DNA of 64,000 nt from the NCBI RefSeq assembly GCF_008642235.1, contig NZ_SJEV01000001.1, positions 2,188,400-2,252,399 on the forward strand, in the 5' to 3' direction. How positions within the stretch are numbered: the first letter of the stretch is position 1; every line of letters starts with the position of its first letter. Below, piece by piece: positions 1-8,044 of the stretch. The translations under genes and the position numbers were made by a program. The notes under the pieces were generated by a model, which ran no database searches, was not told where the DNA came from, and saw only the letters and a list, made by a program, of their open reading frames with translations. The stretch comes from Planctomonas psychrotolerans (GTDB taxonomy: Bacteria; Actinomycetota; Actinomycetes; Actinomycetales; Microbacteriaceae).

Positions 1-409
1 CCGCCTCAGGGGGGAGCTCCTCGAACACAGACTGGTTCAGCACCGAGAGCCCGGACTCGGTGGCGATCTGCACCGCCGTGGGCGACACGTCGAGTCCGAG
101 GGAGCTCAGCCCGGCGTCCACGGCCGCGCGCACCATCCGTCCGGGTCCGCACCCCACGTCGAGCACGGGGCCTCGCGCGCCCTCGAGCAGACTGCGGTCG
201 ACGGCATCGGCGTCGGCGTTCCACCGGCTCACGTGCATCGGTGCCGAGTCGGAACCGGCGTCGCCGTTCGGTTGCGGGGAGGCGCGGTGCTCGCGGAGGT
301 ACAGCACGGCTCCGCTGCGGCGCAACGCCCGGGCGTACGGTTCGGTGCCGCCGGACCCGAATGCGGGTTCGGCTTCGGAGTCGTCGCTCCGGTCGAGGAA
401 GACCGTCAT
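1..409 (-). CDS. Class I SAM-dependent methyltransferase, C-terminus beyond window edge
   Basis: The visible 136 residues begin MTVFLDRSDDSE and carry the SAM-binding motif I LDVGCGPGR near residue 90, followed by the acidic strand GLDVSP, so this is a Rossmann-fold methyltransferase of the UbiE/Methyltransf_11 kind. The acceptor is not known. The ATG overlaps the stop of the upstream DUF2064 gene by four bases (ATGA), so the two are translationally coupled, and the GT2 gene above them is coupled the same way. Together they look like a three-gene glycosyl/methyl-transfer operon that diverges from a membrane molybdoenzyme. The N-terminal 60 residues before the SAM fold are polar and low in similarity to anything I recognise. 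The 3' end is outside the window. Confidence 0.85.
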   Translation of the reverse strand, partial: MTVFLDRSDDSEAEPAFGSGGTEPYARALRRSGAVLYLREHRASPQPNGDAGSDSAPMHVSRWNADADAVDRSLLEGARGPVLDVGCGPGRMVRAAVDAGLSSLGLDVSPTAVQIATESGLSVLNQSVFEELPPEA

Positions 410-1113
410 GCCGTGCCCCCGTCCCCGTGTCGACCGTTCCCGTTTCGCGCAGCCCCGTCTCGCGCATCCTCCGCGCCGGGCGGTGCGAATGCCGCCAGCA
501 GTGCCGCAAACCTACTCCCGGGGATCGTTCGTGCCACCTCCCGGGCGGTGGCGATCGTGTCGACGTCGGTGAGCATCGGCAGGTCGCGCACCGCGAGACC
601 GGCGGACTCCAGCCGCGCGCGCTGCATCGCCCCGGTGTCGTCGCGGGACATCGGCACGCCGCGCACGAGGTCGCCGGAGGGATGGCTGAGTCCCAGAGCC
701 CAGAATCCGCCGTCGGAGGCGGGTCCGAACCAGGCGGCCGGGGCGGCGGACCCGACGTCGTCGACGTCGACGTCGGCGAAGAACGGCGCGAGGTGGGCGG
801 CGGTGACCTGGGGCGTGTCCATGCCGATCAGCATGGTCGGGCCCTCGCAGAGGTCGAAGATGGCTGCGATGCGCTCGTCGAGGCCGCCGGTCGTCTGAGG
901 TATCACGTCGAACTCTTCGGAGCCGACCGGTGGTCGGTTGCCGTCGAAGTAGAGGATGCGGCGGGTCGCCGGAACGGCGAGGGCCGCCTCGAGGGTCGAG
1001 GAGAGGCTGGCCGCGGCGAGGTCGGCCGCCTGCTCCAACGTGAGGGGCGGATGCAGGCGGGTCTTCACCCGCCCGGGCAGGCACTCCTTGGCGATGACGA
1101 CGAGGGTGCTCAC
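406..1113 (-). CDS. DUF2064 (TIGR04282-type) glycosyltransferase-like protein
   Basis: 235 residues starting MSTLVVIAKECLPGRVKTRL, the typical N-terminus of DUF2064 proteins, which have a nucleotide-diphospho-sugar transferase fold (K-PGRVKTRL, then LIGMDTPQVT and SDGGFWALGL). The GTG start overlaps the TGA of the upstream GT2 gene (GTGA), and its own stop overlaps the methyltransferase start. A much longer open frame continues upstream on this strand to 3507, but it is only the low-stop shadow of other genes. DUF2064 proteins often sit next to a GT2 family protein, as here. The donor and acceptor are not established for the family. Confidence 0.9.
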   Translation of the reverse strand: MSTLVVIAKECLPGRVKTRLHPPLTLEQAADLAAASLSSTLEAALAVPATRRILYFDGNRPPVGSEEFDVIPQTTGGLDERIAAIFDLCEGPTMLIGMDTPQVTAAHLAPFFADVDVDDVGSAAPAAWFGPASDGGFWALGLSHPSGDLVRGVPMSRDDTGAMQRARLESAGLAVRDLPMLTDVDTIATAREVARTIPGSRFAALLAAFAPPGAEDARDGAARNGNGRHGDGGTA

Positions 1114-1778
1114 CGGCGCACCTCGGCGAGGAGCCGGGACATGTCGCGGATGGCCACGATCGTTCCGCGCACGGTGCCGGTCACCTTCGATCGCCCGATC
1201 CGTGGCGCGTACGGGGTGTCGACCTCGGTGATGCGCCAGCCGGCGTCCGCAGCCCTCAACACCATCTCCAGCGGGTAGCCGCTCCGCCGGTCGAGCAGGT
1301 CGAGGGCGAGGAGGTCGGTTCGTCGGGCGGCCCGCATGGGACCGAGGTCGTGCACGCGCACCTTGGCGATGCGGCGCATCAGGTAGGAGAGGGCGACGTT
1401 GGCGAACCGGGCGTGCACCGGCCACGCGCGCCGGGTCGTGGTGCGGCGTCGTCCGAGCGTGAGATCCGTCTCTCCGTTCCGCACCGGGTCGACGAGGAGC
1501 GGCAGGTCGGCCGGATTCATGGACGCGTCGGCGTCGCAGAACGCCACGATCGGGGCCTCGGCGGCGAGCAACCCGGCGTGCGCGGCGGAGCCGAATCCGC
1601 GTCGGGGTTCGGTCACCACGAGGGCGCCGTGCTCGCGGGCGATGGCGGCGGTGCGGTCGGTGGAGCCGTTGTCCACGACGATCGCCCGGTAGCCCTCCGG
1701 AAGCCGGGACAGCACCCACGGCAACGCGCCCTCCTCGTTCAGGCAGGGGAGCACCACGTCGACGGAGGGGGAGGTCAC
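1110..1778 (-). CDS. Family 2 glycosyltransferase
   Basis: 222 residues with a GT-A fold of the dolichol-phosphate-mannose-synthase type: VDVVLPCLNEEGALPWVL at the N-terminus, IVVDNGSTDRT, and the metal-binding AFCDADAS (DXD). There are no membrane segments, so it acts at the cytoplasmic face. It is the first gene of the trio with DUF2064 and a methyltransferase. The GTG start lies 6 nt after TAGGGT (1785-1790, minus strand) with no Shine-Dalgarno, so the mRNA is probably leaderless. The gap to the divergent molybdoenzyme is 127 bp. The substrate is unknown; glycosylation of a lipid or small exported molecule is a guess. Confidence 0.9.
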   Translation of the reverse strand: MTSPSVDVVLPCLNEEGALPWVLSRLPEGYRAIVVDNGSTDRTAAIAREHGALVVTEPRRGFGSAAHAGLLAAEAPIVAFCDADASMNPADLPLLVDPVRNGETDLTLGRRRTTTRRAWPVHARFANVALSYLMRRIAKVRVHDLGPMRAARRTDLLALDLLDRRSGYPLEMVLRAADAGWRITEVDTPYAPRIGRSKVTGTVRGTIVAIRDMSRLLAEVRR

Positions 1779-1784
1779 TCTTGA

Positions 1785-1790
1785 ACCCTA
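1785..1790 (-). promoter_or_regulatory. -10 box for a leaderless glycosyltransferase mRNA
   Basis: TAGGGT on the minus strand ends 6 nt before the GTG at 1778. There is no ribosome binding site between them. Confidence 0.55.
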
Positions 1791-1893
1791 AGAGGCTTCG
1801 GCTGGGAACGCGCGGGTGGGCGGGCCGCGCGGCAGGCGGCGCAGCGCGGGTACACCGGTCAGGGCGCACGGGGGACGCGCAGACGAGGCGACC

Positions 1894-1899
1894 TATCCT
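1894..1899 (+). promoter_or_regulatory. -10 box for a leaderless molybdoenzyme mRNA
   Basis: TATCCT ends 6 nt before the GTG at 1906. The placement puts the transcription start at or next to the start codon. Confidence 0.55.
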
Positions 1900-1905
1900 G
1901 AGTGC

Positions 1906-3531
1906 GTGAACGGAACTGGCGCGGTGCGGGGCACTCGATGGGCCGCGCTCGCGGGGATCGTGAGTGCCGCCGCGGTGCTCGCCGTTGCCGAACTGCTCGC
2001 CGTCTTCGTTCAGGGTCGCGGCAGCCCGGTGTTCGCGATCGGCGACTGGGTCATCGACCTCGTGCCGCCGTTCGTCAAGGATCTCGTCATCGCCCTGTTC
2101 GGCACCGCCGACAAGGTGGTGCTGCTCCTGGTGCTCGGCCTCCTGGTCGCCGTGCTCGCCGCGGCGGCGGGCGTGCTGCAGCGGCGGAAGCCGCCCCTCG
2201 GCCTCATCGTACTCGCCGTCGTGTCGGGCATCGCGATCCTGGCCGTAACCACCCGGCCGGATGCCGCCGGCACGGATGCGGTGCCCACCGTCGCTGGGAT
2301 GCTCGTGGGAGCGTCCTTCCTGCACCGGGCGACCCTGCGCCTCGCGGACTGGGAGCGGTCGCAGGCGGGTGCCGATGTTCCTCGTGCTCCCGCGGCTACC
2401 CGTGTACCCGCGGCCACCGGTGCCCGCGCGGTTACCCGCGCTCCCGCGGGTCCGGCGTCGAAGGATCGCCGACGGTTTCTCACGCTGGTGCTCGTGGCCG
2501 GCGCCGCGTCCGTGGTGGTGGGTGCCGGTGCTCGGGCGTTCAACGCCGCGGCCAGCGCCGTCAGTGATCTGCGCACGCGACTGGCCCTTCCCGCCCCCGC
2601 GGTGCCCGCGCCACCGATTCCCCCCAGCGCGACCCTCGACGTCCCCGGTATCACCACGCTGGTGACGCCGAACGATTCGTTCTACCGCATCGACACGGCC
2701 ATCCAGGTTCCCGCGATCGACCCGGGGGAGTGGACGCTTCGCGTGACCGGCATGGTCGAGCGCGAGGTCGAGATCTCGTTCGAGGAACTGCTGGCGAAGC
2801 CGCTCGTCGAGCATCTCGTGACGCTGGCCTGCGTGTCGAACGAGGTCGGTGGAACCCTGATCGGCAACGCGGCGTGGCTCGGCTACCCGATCCGCGACCT
2901 CCTCGCCGAGGCGGGACCGCTCGCGGGTGCCGACATGGTGCTGTCCCGGAGCGAGGACGGGTTCACCGCCGGTACCCCGCTCGACGTGCTGCGGGACGAC
3001 GACGTGCAGGCGTTGCTCGCGGTGGGCATGAACGGTGAACCGCTTCCCCTGCAGCACGGGTTCCCGGTGCGGATGGTCGTGCCCGGGCTCTACGGCTACG
3101 TGTCGGCCACCAAGTGGGTCGTCGAACTGCGGGTCACCCGCTTCGCCGACGAGAAGGCCTACTGGAGCACGCGCGGCTGGACCGAGCGCGGCCCCATTAA
3201 GCTCTCGTCGCGCGTCGACACTCCGCGTCGCGGAGCGAACCTCACCGCGGGCACCGTCCCGATCGCCGGGGTGGCGTGGGCGCAGAACATCGGCGTCGCC
3301 GGAGTCGAGGTGCGGATCGACGGCGGCGACTGGAATCCGGCCCGGTTGGCGACCGCGATCTCTGCCGACACCTGGGTGCAGTGGGTGTACGAGTGGGATG
3401 CGACATCGGGCGCGCACCGCATCGAGGTGCGAGCCACCGACGCGAACGGCCTCCGCCAGACGGGCGACGAGGCGCCGCCCGCCCCGGACGGTGCGACCGG
3501 TTGGCACGCGATCGACGTGCAGGTCTCCTGA
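1906..3531 (+). CDS. Membrane-anchored molybdopterin-dependent oxidoreductase (sulfite oxidase fold)
   Basis: 541 residues. The N-terminal 120 residues contain three hydrophobic helices. A linker rich in (A/V)T(R/G)AP repeats follows, then a further hydrophobic segment after KDRRRF, near residue 190. The catalytic part starts near TPNDSFYRIDTA and has the sulfite-oxidase-type Moco-binding pocket with the presumed molybdenum-ligand cysteine C309 in TLACVSNEVGG. The last 100 residues (GTVPIAGVAWAQ, VEVRIDGGDW) match the Ig-like Mo-co dimerisation domain. It probably performs a redox reaction outside the membrane; the substrate is not predictable. The GTG start is chosen because it follows TATCCT at 6 nt and begins just before the first helix. 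Moco genes lie at 11.0-13.8 kb. Confidence 0.9.
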   Translation: MNGTGAVRGTRWAALAGIVSAAAVLAVAELLAVFVQGRGSPVFAIGDWVIDLVPPFVKDLVIALFGTADKVVLLLVLGLLVAVLAAAAGVLQRRKPPLGLIVLAVVSGIAILAVTTRPDAAGTDAVPTVAGMLVGASFLHRATLRLADWERSQAGADVPRAPAATRVPAATGARAVTRAPAGPASKDRRRFLTLVLVAGAASVVVGAGARAFNAAASAVSDLRTRLALPAPAVPAPPIPPSATLDVPGITTLVTPNDSFYRIDTAIQVPAIDPGEWTLRVTGMVEREVEISFEELLAKPLVEHLVTLACVSNEVGGTLIGNAAWLGYPIRDLLAEAGPLAGADMVLSRSEDGFTAGTPLDVLRDDDVQALLAVGMNGEPLPLQHGFPVRMVVPGLYGYVSATKWVVELRVTRFADEKAYWSTRGWTERGPIKLSSRVDTPRRGANLTAGTVPIAGVAWAQNIGVAGVEVRIDGGDWNPARLATAISADTWVQWVYEWDATSGAHRIEVRATDANGLRQTGDEAPPAPDGATGWHAIDVQVS

Positions 3532-3719
3532 CCGGATCGCCCATCGTGCGCTCCCATGGGTGGCGGCTCATGGCGTGCTGTCCGATCGGCTCGGGGTCAT
3601 CCCGCGGCTGGTGTCAGGTCTCGCCGTCGGGCGGAACATGACGCCCCGGCCCGATCGAGTGCCGGGACGGACCGATCGGGGTGAATCGGGTGGTGCCGGC
3701 GAAGACGTCGAGGCTCGAG

Positions 3720-4355
3720 TGGTGCGGTGCCTCAGGTGGTGGGTTCGGGTGGTGCGTGCTCTGTTGGCGGGTCGCCATTCGGGGTTGGGGTCTATCCAGG
3801 GTGGTGGTTGCACTTGGGGTGTGCCGAGGTGCATGCGGATGCGCCAGCCGGAGGTGGTGATGGTGCGGTGGTGGAACCAGCACAGCAGCACACCGTTGTC
3901 GGTGTGTGTGGGCCCGCCTTCGGCGGCGGGACGCCGGTGATCGCCGACGCGGCGTCGACTCCGATCGCCCCGGCACGGAGCGCGGCACCCACCAGATCGA
4001 ACCGGGCCGGCAACGGGTCCCCGGTCAGCGACACCCTAGGGCGGACAGCGGCACCCAGCGCGACCCGCCGGTACAGGGAGGATGCGGAGGCGAGGGTGGT
4101 GCGTTGCAGCAACCCGACGGGGGTGCGGCACCCGCACCGAGCGGCGAGCCCCGCGGAACCCAAAGGTTTCCGGGAGCGTTCCGCGACCTCCGCCGCCACC
4201 GTGACCCGCAACGCGTCCACCCGCCGACCGACCGCCTCCACGGCACGGACCACGGCCAGCAGACGGTCATCGTCCAGCCCGGCCAGGGCGTCGCAGGGCA
4301 GCGTGTCGGTGATCGCGTCCGCGATCCCGGTCAGCGCCTCTGCGGTGGGGTCCAT
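3720..4355 (-). pseudogene. Collapsed DUF222/HNH endonuclease gene (internal deletion plus frameshift)
   Basis: From 4355 down to about 3945 the frame encodes a DUF222 N-terminal half (GRRVDALRV, GCRTPVGLL, PARFDLVGAAL, GVDAASAITG) that aligns well with the intact paralogue at 28054-29502. It then runs directly into the last 65 residues of the same family, GPTHTDNGVLLCWFHHRTI ... PPPWIDPNPEWRP, but in a different reading frame. About 260 residues corresponding to the middle, including the first HNH histidines (EIHH), are gone. The 3' limit is approximate because the tail homology fades near 3720. It cannot make a working nuclease. The 190 bp between the molybdoenzyme stop and this remnant shows nothing recognisable. 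Confidence 0.85.
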
Positions 4356-4550
4356 GCGTCAACGATCCACCCCACCACCGACATTCCCGCCGACGAAACC
4401 CCAGATCAGACCTCGATCCGTGGACAACTGACGAGAAGAATACTCGTGAGGAGTAGAGGCGAAATCACCACCTGAAACCGCCACCTGAAACAGCTACCCG
4501 CCACAGCATCCTCCACGCGCACCACCACCTCGCCCACCGTCACCCTCCAG

Positions 4551-4556
4551 TAACGT
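4551..4556 (+). promoter_or_regulatory. -10 box for a leaderless GNAT mRNA
   Basis: TAACGT ends 6 nt before the GTG at 4563; no Shine-Dalgarno is present. Confidence 0.45.
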
Positions 4557-4562
4557 GACAAG

Positions 4563-5162
4563 GTGACCTCGATACCCTTCACCGCCACGCCGACGCTCTC
4601 CGGAGCGGCGGCGACCCTCGAACCGCTGAGCCTCGAGCACGCGGAGGACCTCGGGGACGCGGTGCGCGAGGGCGAGCTGTGGCGCACCTGGTACACGAAC
4701 ATCCCCTCGCCGGAGGGCATGCACGGCGAGATCGAACGCCGACTGGGCGGGGCAATGGCCGGGCGGATGGCGCCGTGGGCGGTCCGGCGGAACAGCGACC
4801 GACGGCTCGTCGGCATGACCACGTTCATGAACATCGACGCCGCCAACCGGCGGGTCGAGATCGGCTCCACCTGGCTGGGCGTGACCGTCCAGCGCTCCGG
4901 CATCAACCGCGAATGCAAGCTGCTCCTGCTCGAGCGCGCCTTCGAGGAACTGGACTGCATCGCCGTCGAGTTCCGCACGCACTGGCACAACCACCAGTCC
5001 CGTGCCGCCATCGCCCGGCTCGGAGCGAAGCAGGACGGAGTGCTGCGGAGTCATCAGGTGTCGCCCGACGGCATCCTGCGGGACACCGTCGTCTTCTCCA
5101 TCATCTCGAGCGAGTGGCCGACGGTGAAGAAGTCGCTTACCGAGGGACTTCTTCGGTCCTGA
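4563..5162 (+). CDS. GNAT family N-acetyltransferase (RimJ/RimL type)
   Basis: 199 residues. The protein follows the RimJ/RimL plan: an N-terminal LEPLSLEHAEDL helix, a WAVRRNSDRRLVGMTTF strand pair, the acyl-CoA-binding stretch VQRSGINRECKLLLLERAFEEL, and the C-terminal NHQSRAAIARLGAKQDG typical of protein- and small-molecule-acetylating members. It would transfer an acetyl group to an amine; the acceptor is unknown. The GTG start has a -10 box 6 nt upstream. Its last 26 bp overlap the 3' end of the convergent exported-protein gene. Confidence 0.9.
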   Translation: MTSIPFTATPTLSGAAATLEPLSLEHAEDLGDAVREGELWRTWYTNIPSPEGMHGEIERRLGGAMAGRMAPWAVRRNSDRRLVGMTTFMNIDAANRRVEIGSTWLGVTVQRSGINRECKLLLLERAFEELDCIAVEFRTHWHNHQSRAAIARLGAKQDGVLRSHQVSPDGILRDTVVFSIISSEWPTVKKSLTEGLLRS

Positions 5163-6495
5163 CGTCGAGTGCGGGCTGCACCGCTCGCTCGATCTTCGCG
5201 TGTGCGAGGGTGACGAGAGTGTGTCGTCCATCGCGCACGGGCGACACGAACGGGTCGACCAGTCCCTCGAAGAGGCCGGCGAACTCCTGGAGCGGCTCGT
5301 GCTCGGCGTCGAGGGCGGTGGGTGACCCGAGCATGCCGAGCATGTGCCGTGTCACGAACGGTTCCACCGACCACAGCACAGCATCCATCGCGTCGATCTG
5401 CGTCTCGCACCCCGAGCGGGGGTCGACGACGATGCCCGACGGCGACGTGCCGCACTCCGCGATGCGCGTGTGTCGCAGCACCTGCGGGTCGTAGAGGCCG
5501 CGGGTGACCGCGACACCGAGGTCGCCGAAATCGCGGAGGCCGGCATCGATCGCGTCGATCCAGGCCGAGGCGTACTTCTCGGCCACCCACAGCCGCTCGT
5601 CGGCGGCGAAGTCGCCCGTCACATCCCGCAGGCAGATGTCGCGGGCGCCGGCGCACACCTTCACGTCGACGGACGCGACCCGGAGGCCCCGCACGGTGTT
5701 GATGGGCATCTTCCGCCGCTCGGTCACGCCGTTCGCCGCATCGATGTAGTCCCGGTCGAGGCGGATGCGTTCGCGCACGACCTCGAGGTCGGACCGGAGA
5801 TCGAGGAAGTAGTCGGCCAGGTACCCGCGGCGCGGTTCGGCGCGCCCGATCGCGGCCACCCCGCCGGGGCACCCGTCGTCCGGGACCGTGTCGTAGGCCG
5901 GGCTGGCGGCCTCGCTCTCGGACTCGCCGTTCCGCCCGTCACCGCAGGTGTTCACCGGGAGAGCGCGGGCGGGATCGAAGAACACGTCGTAGAGGAACGC
6001 GGTGGGCGCGGCGATCGGCAGGCCCGGGTCGCCAGCAGCCGGGCCGGTCAGACGGGGAACGTCCCGCTCGACCGCGGCCCGCATCAGGCCGTGGCTGAAC
6101 GCGAGGATCTGGCCACGTTCGTCCTCGTCGTACGACGGATCCCACTGCGCTGCCTGCGCCTCACCGATCACATAGGTCAGCCAGGTCTGCACCGTGGGCG
6201 GGTGCGCGCCGGCGGTCACGCCGGTCGGGTTGAGGAGGCCGTCGAGGCCCACGAGGCCGCCGTTGTAGTACTCGGGCCAACGGTGCAGGGCCGCGGCGAG
6301 CATGGAGCGCATCACCGCCGGGGAGCCGTCCATCCGGTCGAGCTCATACGGACCGGGGAGTCCCTCGGGCTGTCCCTGCACCACCGACGTCGATTCCCGG
6401 TCGGGCGGGAGCACTCCCGTCACCACCAGCGTGGCTCCCAGCGCCGCCACGACGCCGAGGGTCATTGAGGCCACGCGAGCGGGATGCTTCGGCAT
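5137..6495 (-). CDS. Exported protein of unknown function, cysteine-containing
   Basis: 452 residues. The N-terminus MPKHPARVASMTLGVVAALGATLV is a signal peptide or anchor with a basic start and a hydrophobic core. The mature part is acidic and contains scattered cysteines (NTCGDG, DGCPGG, VCAGARDICLRD, ECGTSP, SGCETQ) that could form disulfides outside the cell. I recognise no domain. ATG 6495 is preferred over ATG 6525 because GGAG stands 8 nt upstream and the signal peptide then begins at residue 1. It stands alone on the minus strand between a convergent GNAT gene and the amidase, 160 bp away. Confidence 0.75.
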   Translation of the reverse strand: MPKHPARVASMTLGVVAALGATLVVTGVLPPDRESTSVVQGQPEGLPGPYELDRMDGSPAVMRSMLAAALHRWPEYYNGGLVGLDGLLNPTGVTAGAHPPTVQTWLTYVIGEAQAAQWDPSYDEDERGQILAFSHGLMRAAVERDVPRLTGPAAGDPGLPIAAPTAFLYDVFFDPARALPVNTCGDGRNGESESEAASPAYDTVPDDGCPGGVAAIGRAEPRRGYLADYFLDLRSDLEVVRERIRLDRDYIDAANGVTERRKMPINTVRGLRVASVDVKVCAGARDICLRDVTGDFAADERLWVAEKYASAWIDAIDAGLRDFGDLGVAVTRGLYDPQVLRHTRIAECGTSPSGIVVDPRSGCETQIDAMDAVLWSVEPFVTRHMLGMLGSPTALDAEHEPLQEFAGLFEGLVDPFVSPVRDGRHTLVTLAHAKIERAVQPALDVRTEEVPR

Positions 6496-6657
6496 GTTCG
6501 CACTCCATCGATGCGTACTGCACATGCCACCGCGAACGGTCGTTGCGAGCGGCGTCGGGTGGGTTGCACCCTCGTGCTCTCACGCTAGGACGGTCCGACT
6601 GCGCAGGCAAGGGAGTTCCGGCACCGCGGACCGTGAATGTCGGCTCGAATCAGGCCG

Positions 6658-8037
6658 TCAGTCGGCGAAGATCGGCGGTTGCCGGTCGCGCCACGGCAGG
6701 GCCTGCTCGAGGGCCGCGGCGACCTGCAGCAGCAGATATTCGCGTCCCCTCGCCGCCACGAGCTGCACGCCGATCGGCAGTCCCTCGCGGCTCTGACCGA
6801 CCGGCAGGCTGATGGCCGGATTTCCGGAGACGTTGAACGGCGCGGTGAACGGTCCGTACTCGAGGATCGTCCGCAGCCAGGACCGCGCCGAGCCGGTCGG
6901 AGCGTCGTAGTCGAGCGTGCCGTGCGGTACCGGCAGCCGCGCGAGGGTGGGCGTGACCAGCAGGTCGTAGTCGGAGAAGAACGCCGCCACTCCGTTCGTG
7001 ACCCGCTGCTGGGCGTGCTGCGCCGCCGTGATCTCCGCGGGTCCGGCCGCCGCGCACTCGGCGAGGACGATGCGGGACACCGACTCGAGCAGGCGGGGAT
7101 CCGGCCGACTCGCGCGCAGGATTGCCGCCCCGGTGCCGTAGACGCCGAGCATCTCGGCCTCCACGATCGACTCGGCGTCGAACGGCGGAGTCGCCGACTC
7201 CACCGCGTGCCCGATCCACTGCAGCAGCTCTCCCACCGCCACGGTGGTCGCCCGCACCTGCCCGTCGACCGGCACCCCCGACGCCGCCTCCGTGGTCATC
7301 GCGATGCGGAGCCGACCCGGGTCGCTGCCGACGGCACGCACGAAGGGTGAAGCAGACGGTGCCGGGGCGACGGCATCGAGGAGCAGCGCGGCGTCGCGCA
7401 CCGTCCGGGTCAGGGCGAACTCGCTGAGGAGCCCGAACAGCGCGTCGCCCCCGGGGTCGGTGGGCGTCCGTCCGCGACTCGGCTTCAGGCCGACGAGTCC
7501 GCAGCACGAGGCGGGCACGCGGATGGAGCCCGCGGCATCGTTCGCGTGCGCGAGCGGCACGGCCCCCGCGGCCACGAGAGCGGCCGCGCCACCGCTCGAT
7601 CCACCGACGCCGCGGTCGAGCGCCCACGGATTGCGGGTCGGCCCGTACCGTGTCGATTCGGTCGAGAAGCTGAGGCCGTACTCGGGCGCCGTGGTCACCC
7701 CGAGGGTGCGGAGACCGGCGGCGCGGAACCTGCTCATCATCGGCGCATCAGCATCCGCCACGGCACCGCGGATGCTCCGGCTGCCGAGCGTGAAGGGCAC
7801 GCCCCGGGCGAACGGTCCGCTGTCCTTGATCAGGAACGGCACACCCGCGAGCACGCCGTCCGACGCAGCGTCGAGAGCGGTGTCGAGTAGCGGGCCGGTG
7901 AGCGCGTTGAGGTCGGGGTTCACCGCGTCGATCGCGCGCCGGGCGGCATCCTCGACTTCATCGGCGCGCACCGCACCCGAGCGGATCAGGTCGCGCAGTT
8001 CGGTGGCGTCGCACCCCGCGTACTCGTGCGGTTCCAT
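6658..8037 (-). CDS. Amidase signature family hydrolase
   Basis: 459 residues, usual length for the family. The Ser-cisSer-Lys triad is visible: Lys71 in PFLIKDSG, the serine pair of GVGGSSGG near 147-148, and the nucleophile serine of AGSIRVPAS near 171. It hydrolyses an amide of unknown identity. It lacks features that would tie it to GatA function (no gatB or gatC nearby). It is the last gene of a minus-strand run (phosphorylase, epimerase, phosphotransferase, amidase), starting 7 nt after the phosphotransferase stop. Confidence 0.9.
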   Translation of the reverse strand: MEPHEYAGCDATELRDLIRSGAVRADEVEDAARRAIDAVNPDLNALTGPLLDTALDAASDGVLAGVPFLIKDSGPFARGVPFTLGSRSIRGAVADADAPMMSRFRAAGLRTLGVTTAPEYGLSFSTESTRYGPTRNPWALDRGVGGSSGGAAALVAAGAVPLAHANDAAGSIRVPASCCGLVGLKPSRGRTPTDPGGDALFGLLSEFALTRTVRDAALLLDAVAPAPSASPFVRAVGSDPGRLRIAMTTEAASGVPVDGQVRATTVAVGELLQWIGHAVESATPPFDAESIVEAEMLGVYGTGAAILRASRPDPRLLESVSRIVLAECAAAGPAEITAAQHAQQRVTNGVAAFFSDYDLLVTPTLARLPVPHGTLDYDAPTGSARSWLRTILEYGPFTAPFNVSGNPAISLPVGQSREGLPIGVQLVAARGREYLLLQVAAALEQALPWRDRQPPIFAD

Positions 8038-8044
8038 GGCGGCG

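Noticed and set aside
406-3507. 1033-residue minus-strand open frame
   Set aside because: Only the last 235 codons are a real gene (DUF2064). The rest is antisense to the molybdoenzyme and GT2 genes and shows no family pattern; long antisense frames are expected at this GC content.
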